Shown: positions 46,666 to 58,182 of the stretch, in pieces | How the letters are laid out: each line of letters begins with the position of its first letter | Numbering within the stretch: position 1 is the stretch's first letter | Source: Oenanthe sinensis | Taxonomy: Eukaryota > Streptophyta > Magnoliopsida > Apiales > Apiaceae | Length of the DNA: 64,000 bases | Direction of reading: 5' to 3' | Assembly (NCBI GenBank): GCA_028671895.1 | Contig: CM053806.1 | Location: 22,331,001-22,395,000, forward strand | Program-made: the position numbers and the translations under genes | Notes under the pieces: generated by a model | Database searches by the model: none | What the model saw: the letters and a program-made list of their open reading frames with translations, nothing else | What the model was told of the DNA's origin: nothing

Positions 46666-49093
46666 TTAATTCGTCTTCGGAACCCAAAATTGATTGGGCC
46701 CGGCATACTTAAAGAATTGACCTTTGTCAGCTTTGACAACAGATCCTTTTCGAATAACATCATTATTTTCCTTGACTGTTCCTACCTTCCTAAACATAGT
46801 CTTAACAATTTTTTGTTTAGACTTTGGAATATATGATTCCTTCTTTTCAGGTGAAGGAGTCACAGTCTTGGATTTAACAAATTTACTATTGATGTGCTGT
46901 CTAGGTGTCATGTTATCTTTCTTAGCTATCATGCGTTTAAAGTAGGCAGTCATAGCATTAAAAGCACATAACATACAATTTAAAACACCACAAGGTTTAT
47001 GGAAAGCATCAATAGTAGGCATGTTATTCAATGCAGTAGGTGGCTTAACAGATTCTACCTCAATTTTATCAGTAGATTTGAAGTTCTCAGTAGAATGAAA
47101 TTTATTGTTACTGTTCCTACTGTTAACAAACGTGTTAGGTCTGTTCATTTTATTCTTTAAGTCTTTTACACCTATACCAGGTCTGGGGGAATCAGAAGTT
47201 CCCACAACTTTCACTGGTGTCTTGGGCGCAATTATCTCTTCTTGGACATTTACTCCTTTTATGTCCCTAACTTGTTCTCCTCTCTTCTTTTCTTCCTCGA
47301 GATCCTCTAACTGCATCTCATATGCAATCAGTATGGAACTCTCAAGGATAGGTTCAACTATCGGTGTTATGAAGAGAGGTTTAGGTGTGTCCTTAACAAC
47401 ATGTGGGATACCCCTTTCTTCAGCACTTTTTCTGAAAGGGGTTATGTTGCTCGCCTTTCCTACAGATTGATTATATTCATAGCCTATTCTAACTTTACGT
47501 TTTATTTCCTGTTGGTCAACTAGGTCTTTTACAATGTAAGAGGAATGTTTATAGGCAAGACACCTTTTCTGTTCCTCTACAATCTGGTTCCTGAGATAGG
47601 CCTCAACCTTGACATAACAACTGACTCTATTGACCTGAAAAGCTAAGTCATCAGTCAGTTTTATATTTTTGGTTTTTAACAATTTTAGACTATCATTCTC
47701 GTCAGTTAATTCTTTAATTCTAAGACGTAGTTTGTTAACCTTATCTCTGGTGTCGTCCAATTCTTTTCCTAACAGTTTAAACATCTTAGGGCATGAGGGA
47801 TCTACCTCTTTTCCTTCCGTCCGAGGTGGAGACACTGATCCATCTGATGAAGCCATAAGAGCAAGATTTCCAATCTCTTTTTCCTCATCATTGTCTGAGT
47901 CATCCCAGCTCTTGCCCTCTGCTAGATAGGACTTCCCTTGATGCTTTTTTTACTAAGGCATCATATTTCTCTTTCAACTCTTGATAAGAGTCTCTCTTCT
48001 GTCCTTGCTCCGGCTTCTTGCATTCAGTTGCAAAATGACCAAGCTCATTGCAGTTGAAGCAACGGATCTTGCTTCTGTCAACCAAGCCTGTCTTGTAGCC
48101 GCTCCTTGATACAGCTGTTGAAGAACTTCCTTTTTGAAACCTTCCAAAGGTAGGTTTAGATTTAAATGAGGAATTTCTTCTGAATCTCATGTTTCCAAAC
48201 TTCCTGGCAAACATAGCTAGAGATTCATCTTCCAGCTGATCCAATTCTTCTAGGGAATAGAATTCACCATTTTCCTATTTTTCTGGAGTATGACCATATT
48301 CTGGAACAACATACTCCTCTGAACTTTTTGAAGGTGCAACAGCCTTCACTTCTTCTTTCCCTGGTGTTTCTACTATTAGTGCTTTAGAAGAACTCGAAAC
48401 TTTGCCTCTGCCATACATCTCTCTTGTCTGGATCTACTCCAATTCATATGTCTTCAGAACTCCGTAAAGTCTTTCTAGGGTTATCTCCTTCATGTCCCTA
48501 GATTCTCGGATGGCCGCGATCCTGTGCTCCAGATGCTCTGGCAAGGTTAATAGAAACTTCCTGTTGACCTCTTGGTTTAAGTAATATTTCCCGTTGAGGT
48601 TGAGCTCGTTTATTAGTTTGTTCAGTCTCTGAAACACCTCAGAGATACCCTCACCAGGGTTAGATCTAAACTGCTCATACTGGGAGGTCAAAATCTCCAG
48701 TTTGTTCTCTTTGACTTCTTCAGTCCCTTCATTTATAACCTCTATAGTATCCCAGATTTGCTTGGCGGTCTTGCAGTTGACCACATGATTGTACATTACG
48801 TAATCTAGGGATTCTATCAGTATTAGTTTGAGGTTATTGTCCAGGGATACAGCTTCCTTTTCTTCATCGTTGTACTCTGCTGGACTTTTTGGGACCTGTC
48901 TATGAGGAATTACGACCCCATCTACCTCGTGTTCAAGAACAACTGTTATTGGAGGTTCAATGCCTTTTTCTAAGATCAAGACATATTTGGGATTGGCGAT
49001 CCCAATAAATAACTGCATCTTGTGCTTCCATAGGTTATAATGATCTTTGTCGAATAATGGAATTTTGATGCTCGTTACCTTTTGTGTACTCAT
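46666..49093 (-). pseudogene. gag of element B, broken
   Basis: The ATG at 49093 opens MSTQKVTSIKIPLFDKDHYN with the UBN2-like core (MYNHVVNCKTAKQIWDTIE, FQRLNKLINELNL, LERLYGVLKTYELE). Stops lie at 48434 and near 48275. Zinc knuckle CFNCNELGHFATEC is at about 48010-48055. A frameshift near 47900 leads to a 396-codon open frame (47856-46669) with a coiled coil (LGKELDDTRDKVNKLRLRIK) and a Cys-rich HKPCGVLNCMLCAF stretch, ending FWVPKTN-stop. The stop after this W(I/V)PK motif is shared with A and C. Confidence 0.9.
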
Positions 49094-49283
49094 CTTAAAT
49101 AAGATTAAAAGTTAAGTGTTTCAAAAAAAATATTTTAATTTTTGACTGAAAATAATTTTTGATCAAAAATAATTAAAAAAAAATTATTTCGAATAAAAAA
49201 TTATTTCGAATTAAAAATAATTTTTGAGATCTGTATGAGTTGGGGAAATTTTGGTTCGGATCTGATATTTAAATTATCAACCA

Positions 49284-49295
49284 GCTCTGATGCCA
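49284..49295 (-). promoter_or_regulatory. primer-binding site of element B
   Basis: The minus strand reads TGGCATCAGAGC, two bases from the LTR end; one change from the initiator-tRNA-Met consensus. Confidence 0.9.
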
Positions 49296-49297
49296 AT

Positions 49298-50706
49298 TGT
49301 TGGTCCCTGATATTGTAGAAGGGGGGTTGAATACAATATCAAGTATAATTCGCGAATTTGGATTTAATAATAAAAAGTTAATTATAAACCTGAAATATTA
49401 ATTTAGGTGAAATACTGTTCAAGTAGAATATTTAATTTTAACTTGAAAAGCATTACAGAATTAATATAGTGAATAGTGTTTATATCTGATAAATTGTCTA
49501 GAGTGATTTTGACATGACTTGTTCGGGTTTAACAATTTATATTCCAAACTAAGCACAGAAATCTGTGAATATTACAATGCATATAAATTTCTGAATTTGA
49601 ATGTTTGAACGACAACTGAAAAATGAAGACAATCACCTCATATTTATAGAGGTGAAAAGCCAGTATGACTTATCCCATTATGACCTTTTAACTAAGTGAA
49701 TTAACACTTGTATGACTCATAAAAAGGCTGGGCATGACTTAAAATGGTCGGTATGACTCATAGAAATTCGGTATGACTCATTTTTAAGTCATATTTGAAT
49801 TTTCTTTAATTAAAATAAATCATAATGACTTATATTAAATCAAAGAAAACTCGGTATGACTTATCTTTAATCAATTAAAATAGCTCGGTATGACTTATAT
49901 CACAGGAGCTCGGTATGACTCATACTCAAGAGCTCGGTATGATTTTTTTTATAAGTCATTTGATAAACAATTAATTCGGTATGACTTAACCAATTAACTC
50001 AGCATGACTTGCATTCTTTTGCTCGGTATGACTTGATTTATAAGTCATTTTTAAATCAAATCTTTTTAGTAAATTAATTCTTCTTTAATTTAATTAAATA
50101 ATTTATGAATTAATTTAATTCAGACTTGAATTAATTTAATTAAATAAATTAAATAATTAACTTAATTTTAATTGGAGAATTAAAATACTATTATGACTTG
50201 TTTAACTCTGTAGTTTGTTGCAGTCTTTTGTCATTCTCCGTCTTCTGTCATGGAACCACTTTCAGCTCAATGTTGAATATTTATTAATTAAAGTTGACAC
50301 ACAAATGTACTGTCTGGTTCATTTGTGTCATACTCTAATAAATATTCTCCATTTCTTTTAACTTTAAATTAGTGGCCTTGTGTCTTTGCTTAGCTTTCCT
50401 GTCTTTTTTTTATGTTCTTTTTCTTCTGGAATCTTCGTGTAGTTATCACTTAAAATCTTCTGAATCTTCTGAATTCTTTTGAAATTACTACTTGATTATT
50501 ATCCACTGACGCTTGAACATATTAATGAACTTCTTCAGTGTTGAGTAGTAGGATCAACTGAGTGCTTCTGATTCTATTGATTCTCTGTGACTAGTTGACT
50601 GTCTTCGTCTTGATTCCTGCTTGATATTTATTATTTACCACTATTTATAGATTGAGTTGAGTTGTCATCTAATTATTACAAATAGGCCTTAGTCATATGC
50701 CTTTCA
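49298..50706 (-). repeat. 5' LTR of element B
   Basis: Nearly identical to 39361-40769, with TATA on the minus strand at 49641-49648 and the same TCGGTATGACTTA array upstream of it. Confidence 0.95.
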
Positions 50707-50711
50707 AACTC

Positions 50712-51470
50712 TATTTGATATTCCCTGACAGCATCAGTGTTTGCATTTCTAACAATCTCCCCCAATTTATGCTTTATAGAGTAAAACATAAATTTCACTT
50801 ATGATGTCAGAAATATGGACAAATGCAGCAGAGTTTGAATCTTCTTTCTTGACTTAAATCTTTCTGTATAAAAAGTCTTCTTTTAAAAAATTATCCAATA
50901 GCTTCTTCTCAGCATTCTTCAGTAATTCAACTAACTTTTCTTTGAGTTCTTTCTTTTGCTCAGAAGAATCATCAATTTGACATATGACAGCTCTCAAATT
51001 ATAGATTGATGATCTCTCCATTCTTTCATCCATCCAAGGGAATGCAACATGTCTTCTTTCCATCAGGGTTAAAAATTAGTATATGAATTTCTAACACCAT
51101 TTTGACCTTTGCATCTTCTTTTACCATTTCTTTCTCAGTTCCATCTTCAATCAAATAACCAAGTTTGAACTCTTCAGAGTTTATCATGGGTAATTTCTCA
51201 TTCCTCTTCTTCTCATTTATCACACCTTCTAGAATCTTCACCCATCTGAAAGTGGTTTCATTTTCATCATAGAGTAGATAAAGAACATGTTCAAGTTCTT
51301 TAGATGCCTTGTGGATCAGATCTTCTTCGGCAATTTTTAAAACCCTTCCATTCTCCAAGAAGTATAGCAGTTTCTCCTTTGCTTGAGCACCATAAATAAT
51401 GTCCTTCACTATATTCACAGATATTAGCTTGTCCAAGTGGTTTTGAGATAGCTCTTCCTCACGCTTGTCT
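50712..51470 (-). mobile_element. remnant A': end of extra ORF, polypurine tract, start of 3' LTR
   Basis: On the minus strand the 3' end of an extra ORF (51470-50844) is followed by ATTGGGGGAGAT (50755-50766) and an LTR starting TGTTAGAAATGCAAAC at 50754. The LTR is cut at 50711 by element B and resumes at 39360. Motif content (AAACTCTG) places it with element A. Confidence 0.8.
50844..51440 (-). pseudogene. extra-ORF C-terminal fragment of A'
   Basis: Two adjoining frames read SVNIVKDIIYGAQAKEKLLY, YDENETTFRWVKILEGVI and, further on, DERMERSSIYNLRAVICQID and KKELKEKLVELLKNAEKKLL (coiled coil). The segment has the same position, just before the polypurine tract, as the tail of the extra ORF in element B. 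It includes an NSEEFKL site containing the CAGAGTTT motif at about 51175. No enzymatic motif was recognised. Confidence 0.65.
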
Positions 51471-51489
51471 TTTAATTTATTTAAAATTA

Positions 51490-51960
51490 CAATTTTATAA
51501 TTAAATTTTTTGAATATTAAAATTATATTATATTTTACCTACATTAAAATATACTCTTTTATTTAAATTTTAATTAAAATATTTCTAATATATTTGTAAT
51601 CCTTTTTATTAATAAAAATTTCCTAATTAAATTTAAAGAAAAATAAAAAGTTTGGATAGTAGGTCGTCCGTCCGGTAATTCCTCTTTTTTCACAACTCTT
51701 TTTATCATCCGTAAGTTTTCTCTTTATACGACTTTTTAATGCAATTATGATATAATTATAATTTAATTTTAAAACATATATATTTTACATATAACTCTAT
51801 TATCAGTAAGTCATTTTTTGTACAACAATCTAATAACATATCTCACTTTAGTTTTACTTGAAATTAAAACTTATTAATTAAATCTCATGAATATTAAAAT
51901 TTATTAATTAAATCTCATGAATATTAAAATAATAGAATTATTTTATCTATAAATAAAAAA
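51490..51960 (-). repeat. dispersed AT-rich repeat, inverted copy
   Basis: Inverted relative of 26890-27430: CTTTTTATTAATAAAAATTT, GGTCGTCCGTCCGGTAATTC, TATGATATAATTATAATTTA and the duplicated TTAATTAAATCTCATGAATA all match. It ends about 70 bp upstream of the nucleoredoxin-like gene start. Confidence 0.8.
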
Positions 51961-52006
51961 TGGTTACCAAAGCCTAACACATAAATTAGGGTTCATAGCA
52001 ACCAAT

Positions 52007-52020
52007 TGTATAAATTATAC
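52007..52020 (+). promoter_or_regulatory. possible TATA box of the nucleoredoxin-like gene
   Basis: TGTATAAATTATAC lies just upstream of the first ATG (52033), and a telo-box-like TTAGGGTT lies at about 51987-51994. The 5' leader would be very short, so transcription may start elsewhere. Confidence 0.35.
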
Positions 52021-52032
52021 TCCATATATCCA

Positions 52033-52304
52033 ATGAACTTTGTTCGTATCGGGCGCTCTTTTATCTCTAAATGTCCAAGAGTGAGTCTTTGTTTAGTTAG
52101 AGTTTTTCGAGTTAGATATACAAATTGGTAACATATATTTTTTGTTGTTGTGTCCAGATTGCCAGACATGGCCTCAAGATTGGATCTGATGGATTAGGTT
52201 TTGGGTATTTGAGGGGGAGAGATTTAATTTCAGTTGAGCCCAATTTTCCCAAGTTTTTTAGCTGTAAAGCAGCAGCAATTCAAAGAAAAGGTAAGTTTTA
52301 TAGG

Positions 52305-52374
<70 letters not shown>

Positions 52375-53558
52375 ATATTGATAGAGCAATTCAGTATAGG
52401 TTGGTTACTTGGTTTGTGCTTATCATGTTTTTCTTCTTGTTTACACACACGCACACGTACATACATGTAAAGATTCAATCTTTATAGGAAATGGTAAATT
52501 GCCTGATCCTTTTTGAGTTATGCCTGTCATTAAAATTTTACAACCAAGTATAATGTTGTACCAATTAATTTCATATAGAGACATAAGTGCTATTGCACGA
52601 TTTCACTTTTTTGAGATGGAAAGATAGCATATGGTTTATTTATTCTAGTTTTAAAGATATTCATATATTTTCTGCCCAAGTTACCTTTCGCCAGATTTTG
52701 GAAAATCAGTCATCACACTCTTGGAGCTTGTCTTCCTCTCAGCTCCCACCCTCACACACATTCTGATGGCATCTTCTCCTTTGTTTTTTTCAATCTCCAA
52801 TCAGATTTTCAGACTTATCCCTACCACACTAGTTTTCCTCATTGCAACACGTAAAACCTACATCAAAACCCTCTTTTCTTTCTACCCATTACCCCTGGTA
52901 TACATCCAAACTGACTGACCTTACCTGAATTATCCACGTGTACAAACCATTTTTCATGGCTTTTTTGCTTTATTAACCCAATTCCCATCTCAAGTTGCTT
53001 CAATTCTTCGACAATCACAATCTCCTGTAAGAAACTATTAAATGAATATGCAGAAATAATTAATGATCTAAATTCAAATTATTGATGCAGAGATAAGTTA
53101 TGATAAGCGTGGGAGTGATATAGAGACACATGATGAGGAACAACTTACAGGCATCAAAGACGGAGATATTGTTAACTTACCAGGCCTTCTCTTTACTAAA
53201 AAAAGGGATTATCTCGTCAAATACAATGCCCAAAAGGTATGTACTTTTAAAAATGGAATGTCACTGCACATTTTTTTACCAAGAGTTTCAGTTTTGCATT
53301 TTTTTCTTGACAATAGCCACTAGAGACACACCACACAGTCACACACATTGAGATCACTACCCATTTCCACAATTAAATTAGTGATAGAGGAATCAAACTG
53401 TCTCACTTCTTCTCTGACTCATTAAAGATGAAAGATGAGAGGAAATACACTGGGGCAAGACTCCGATGGTGTCACGGCACATGTTCAATCTCACAAATTT
53501 GTTTATTCTGTATCGTCTTGCAGAATGTAAAACATCACTAGAATTCTTATCTACTTCT

Positions 53559-53610
<52 letters not shown>

Positions 53611-56600
53611 TGATGATCCTGTCATCCTTTGAGATGCAATTGAAAAATTTAGGTAGTTAGGTGGAAGAATGTAATAGGATGTAACTAGTATGTCCTAGAA
53701 AAAAGGGTATGGGGAGAATGATATTTACACAAACTTACCTTACATAGAGAGGTCCAGAGGATTCATAGGCCTATTTTGAGGAACACAATTTGTGCACCTT
53801 GAAATTGAAATTGATACAATTTAACCAACATCTTTTTGGGTGTGAAGCCTACCAAAAAATGCTATACTTGAAAGATCATATTTATTGTACCAAATGGAAT
53901 ACTTCAAAGATTATAGTAACACTATAAAGGATGATAAAAGGGGAGAAAGAGAACATAAAGGTTGTGATGTTTTTTAAAAGTCATTTAGGCCTAATTTAAG
54001 CATCAACCTCTAGGAGATTTGTAAGTAAATTTATCAGGGTTTTTTTGTTTTACAATTTCTTTTATGGATTTTATCTTCATTTTATATCCAGTTTTTTCTC
54101 AAAACTTTGAAAATTAAATAGAATAACATGTATTGATAATAGTATGTTGCATCTTTTATTTGTTTTTATTATTATGTACATTTGTATAATTATGTAAAGT
54201 TATAAAGTACTACAATGTGCTACTTATTATACTCATTTTATATATTAAATATTAATTGGTCCCGCTTCTTTACTCACTTTTCTTACTTTTCCCCATTACT
54301 TTACATATTTTCTTAACCTCCATGTCCAACCTAAATGTAAACAAATGGGTGGGACGGAGGGAGTATGTAGTTTATTGTGTAGATTATATGTTAAAAATGG
54401 ACAGTAAATATAGTGATAAAATATATTATTTTTGATAAAATAAATCATTTAGTGTTATTAGTCAATTATTAATTAGAAGTGATGTTAATTATAATATACA
54501 AAGATAAATTTATAATAAGATGAGGAAAAAACTGTTAAAGATGCAAGCTTAAGGCTATGATGTCACTACGCTGACATTATACTTGAAAAATTGTATGTTA
54601 TTGTAATAGTAATGCATTGTAGTTAATGCAGGAGTTATGTATAATGTATGCACTAAGTTTATCTTTCTTTCTATAACTTCTTTTTATGTCCAATTTTTCT
54701 TCAAAACTTTGAAAAATTAGATAGAATAGCATTTATTGCTAATAGTATGTTGTATCTCTTATTTGTTTTTATTATTATGTACATTTGTTTATTATGTAAA
54801 TTTATAAAGTACTAAAATGTGCTACTTATTATTGAATATGTAAAAAGTTAATTATAGTAGTAGCTATTGATATTCAATTTTTAAGTTAGCTTAGAGTAAT
54901 GAATATTATTATGTACGTAGTTTATTGTGTAGATTATATGTTAATAATGGATAAAAAATATATTGATAAAATATATTGTTTTTGGTGAAGTAAATCATTT
55001 TAGTGTTAATAGTCAATTATTAATCTTAATAGTCAATTATTAAATTAGAAGTGATTTTAATTATAAAATACAAAGATAAATTTATAATAAGATACGCGAA
55101 AGATTGTTAAAGATGTGAGCACAAGGGGATGATGTCACTACGCCGACATCAAACCTAAAAAAACTGCAAGTTGCTGGCTTGCTGCAGTAGTAATGCATTG
55201 TAGTTAATGCAGGAGTTATGTATAATGAATGCATTAAGTGTATTTTTCTTTCTATATATAGACGTTAGTTCCTCTTGTCACAAGTAACAACACATCCAAA
55301 ATATAAGGCATTTCTCATCTCCTATTGATTTCTAAGATAGTATGAGAGCATAGCTTGTAATTGACAGAAAATAGTTATAATTATAATTATATTTTTTTAT
55401 TTTTCATGCGGGTCATTACAGCATTTAAATCTAAAAAATTAATTTTGTAATGCTGGGAGAGTATACATTCTATAGATCAGCGATTTAAATCTGTTTTTAT
55501 TATTAATTTCTTAATTTACAATAGTACATATAGATACAAGATGTGATTGCAGAAACGTGTTTTGGAGCAATCTGCGCAGACTCACTTGGTAATTGTTTAA
55601 GTCGAGTCATATCTACTAAATGTTAGATCTGCATGTTGACTTTTAGATATGTGATACTATCCTTTTCTTTTCTTTTTTTGGTATGCTGGTTATACATGTA
55701 CCATATATCATTATGCAGGTAAAAGCTGAGCAATTGGTAGGAAAGGATATAGTTCTATATTTTGTAACCATTCATGACGTCAATTCAGAGAAGAGAGCGC
55801 ACACGACATTCTTGATTGACATATACAATGATTTACTGCCTGCCAATAATTTTGAAGTCATCTTTGTCGCTGTTGATGATCCTCGTGCCAAGTCACATTT
55901 TGATATTCAAACCCATCAAAAGAATTTTGAAATTATGTTTGCTAGAATGCCATGGACTGCCATACCATTCTCAGATAAAGCATCCCGGGAACGTATAGCA
56001 AGAAGATTTGGCATCTTTGGAGGGAAATATTCGTTTACCTCGTCGGCTATCCTTGATTCAAAAGGTCTTGTTTTAAAAGACGATGCTTGTTATTTATTTG
56101 GAGATTTATTTGGAGAATATGGTACTCCAGGTTATCCATTCACAGATGAAAGGATAAAATTCCTGGATGCTGAAGATGATGCAGTCGCCAAGCAACCCTC
56201 TTTGGAATCGCTCCTTGGCTCTCCTGAACGTGATTATCTCATCTCAAATAAAAATGACAGGGTATGACTTGTACCTTTGACTGCTCATTTTAAGACAACT
56301 TCATAACTGTATGGTCATTTGATAATTAATTCTACTCACTAATTTATGTAAATGATTTGCACTGCTTGTTCAATTCAAATTATGAAAACTAGATGTTTCA
56401 TCACTTGCAATGACAGGTACCTATTCATACCCTTAAAGATAAGGTGATAGCCCTGTTTTTCTACGAAGGTGATTCAGATATGATAATGCTCACCCGGCGA
56501 CTTAAGATGACTTATAAGAAGTTGGCCAAGGAAAATTTTGAAGTTGTACTCCTTTACCTTTATGACACTCGTGATACTGCCTGTTGTACTAATGAAGAAT

Positions 56601-57789
56601 CATTCTGGAAAATATTTAAGACCATGCCTTGGCTGGCACTCCCATTTAAAGATCCTACTCATAAGAGGTTGAAACGGATTTTTGGTTATCCGTATGATTT
56701 GGATGGGCCGGAACGAGCTCCCAGACTTGTTATTATTGGGCCTAACGTAGAATTCGTTGATTCATGTGGCGCTTGCGTCTTGATGAATTTCGGACCTCCG
56801 TCGTGCACATACCCATTCACTCGGAGGAAACTTGCCAAGTTAGAGACTGAAATGATAAAAGAACTGAAGCTGGAGATGCTCTGGGATCCAAACACTTGTT
56901 TCAGAGTAAAAAAAGATGGTTTGGAGGTGATTTCCTTTTACAATCTTTTTAATTTTTTCTAAAAATTTAGTAAAAGATAATTGAAATTTTTGTTGGATAT
57001 GCTTTGGGATCCAGTTATGTTCATCAGCATAAAACATAGGTTAGAGGTGGGTTTTTTTTTAAATTTTTGTTTAGGGAAGTTCCACCACCTGTTCTTTTTT
57101 ACTCTTGTAAAACAATTTTCCAAGGCAGCCCCAATTGAAGCAACTGTATTTAGTTTCCAGATAAAGTTTTTTCTCTACTTGAAACACCTGGAGTTACTGA
57201 GTATAATATATCTGTTGCAGTTTCTTCATAACTTTTCTCTGCTTCTTAAACTTATCAGTCCCAATTGCAGATTCCTTTTTCTCAATATTTGGGGAAGAGA
57301 GTCCTAATTTGTTTTGAGATGACTGAGGCTGACCAAAGAGAACTCTGGGACAAATTTTTGGTACTGAAGGATCTATATCTTAAGATGAAGGGTACAGATG
57401 ACGAGTTTGAAGTAATCTTCATTAAAGATTCATCATCCACCGAAAAGCCATATGGGCAATGGGTTACGCCTGATTACGGTGAACTGCCATGGGTGGTGCA
57501 TTATTATGACAAAGGTTACTCACTTCCAAAGGAGTTGGAACATATTTTTTATTTTAATTACTTTCATTATTCTGGTAAAAAGAAGTATGAATCTTGTCTA
57601 CTTGTTGCTTTCGACTGTGATGGAAGAATTGTCAGGAAAACATTTTATCCAAAATTTCGTGATACAGAGTTTCCATTTTATGCTGGTGGTCTGGAGGAGG
57701 AGTATTTGCATCAGTTAAATTATCATTTCGGCTGGTACTACTGGGATACTGCGGAAAAGGAACGCCATGTCATCTATCAAAGGGGATAA
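52033..57789 (+). CDS. nucleoredoxin-like protein lacking Cys-x-x-Cys, six exons
   Basis: The model joins 52033-52080, 52158-52290, 53091-53236, 55719-56261, 56417-56926 and 57271-57789. Every junction has GT/AG and phases agree, giving about 632 residues. From about residue 97 there are three thioredoxin-like domains of plant nucleoredoxin type: RDYLVKYNAQK, MPWTAIPFSDK, GYPFTDERIK (domain 1), MPWLALPFKDP, LVIIGPNVEF, YPFTRRKL (domain 2) and ELPWVVHYYDKGY (domain 3). Nucleoredoxins are disulfide reductases, but here the WCPPC position reads HDVNS in domain 1 and has no Cys pair in domains 2 and 3. The C-terminal DC1-like Cys/His finger is also absent. A scaffold or binding role is more likely than catalysis. 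Exons 1-2 add a basic, Ser/Arg-rich N-terminus (MNFVRIGRSFISKCPR) that looks like a mitochondrial presequence. Exons 3-6 are firmer than exons 1-2. Confidence 0.75.
52308..52369 (+). repeat. (TA)n microsatellite in intron 2
   Basis: About 30 TA units, 17 bases after the exon 2 donor site. Confidence 0.95.
53560..53610 (+). repeat. (TAA)n microsatellite in intron 3
   Basis: About 16 ATA/TAA units. Confidence 0.95.
54352..54366. mobile_element. Stowaway-type MITE end
   Basis: GGGACGGAGGGAG followed by TA is the standard right end of Stowaway (Tc1/mariner) MITEs. The left inverted repeat has decayed; the element probably covers about 54230-54364. Confidence 0.6.
55252..55261 (+). promoter_or_regulatory. 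possible internal TATA box in intron 3
   Basis: CTATATATAG follows the second copy of the GATGTCACTACGC repeat and precedes exon 4 by about 460 bp. It could drive a shorter transcript; no translation start for such a form was settled. Confidence 0.3.
56995..57047 (+). pseudogene. partial duplicate of the end of exon 5
   Basis: LDMLWDP followed by a Lys/Arg-ending stretch and GAG|GTGGG mirrors LEMLWDPNTCFRVKKDGLE and GAG|GTGAT at the true end of exon 5 (56872-56926). It lacks a preceding exon body and lies in intron 5. Confidence 0.7.
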
Positions 57790-57892
57790 TGACAAAAACA
57801 CTGGATTGGGTTAGTAATGGTTCCATGCCATATATTGAGGTTAATATTATCAGTTAAGCATATAACCTACTGTGCGGATGAGTATTTTAAAA

Positions 57893-58182
57893 CTGCAATG
57901 AAGGTTTTCAATGCCTATCCATATTATATTAGCTTTGACTCAAATTTGTAGCCAAAACAATTATTTGTAATAGAAAACAGTTTGCTAGTTTTTTTAAAAA
58001 AAAAATAGTTTGTTGGTTTTTTTTTTGTCAGGTAGTTTGTTAGATTTTTGATTGTACTTGTTTGGGAATATTGAATATGGTTACATGAAATACTTACTAT
58101 TGTAAATTAAATAAAAGTATTTTATGTGTTGTAAATCATGTAGTATATTTTTGAACTACACAACTAAATAAGTTGTAGAAAA
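57893..58182 (+). repeat. 3' flank of the nucleoredoxin-like gene, copy 1
   Basis: From GCAATGAAGGTTTTCAATGC to AAGTTGTAGAAAA it is repeated at 59335-59634. It holds a likely poly(A) region (AAATTAAATAAAAGTATTTT, about 58105). Confidence 0.9.

Larger units (their letters stand above)
39361..50706 (-). mobile_element. complete Sirevirus-like element B (minus strand), internally deleted
   Basis: LTRs of 1409 bp each lie at 39361-40769 and 49298-50706, flanked by perfect AACTC target repeats (39356-39360 and 50707-50711). By eye the LTRs differ at about 10 sites (about 0.7%), making it the youngest insertion seen. Minus-strand order: LTR, PBS, gag, protease, remnant of integrase joined to RNase H, spacer, long extra ORF, polypurine tract, LTR. 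The integrase core and nearly all of RT are missing, so it can only have moved with help from another element, or was deleted after insertion. It sits inside the LTR of remnant A'. Confidence 0.95.
54090..55262 (+). repeat. tandem duplication of about 590 bp in intron 3
   Basis: Copy 1 is about 54090-54675 and copy 2 about 54690-55262, sharing AATAGTATGTTGYATCT, GTAGTTTATTGTGTAGATTA, GATGTCACTACGCYGACAT and AATGCATTGTAGTTAATGCA. Copy 2 ends with CTATATATAG. Copy 1 contains a Stowaway-type end (GGGACGGAGGGAGTA, 54352-54366) absent from copy 2. Confidence 0.85.

Noticed and set aside
52230..52487. Open frames with IYIYIY repeats around 52300
   Set aside because: They are read through the (TA)n microsatellite of intron 2 and have no other support.
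53560..53610. Poly-Asn frame at 53466-53660
   Set aside because: Artefact of the (TAA)n microsatellite inside intron 3.
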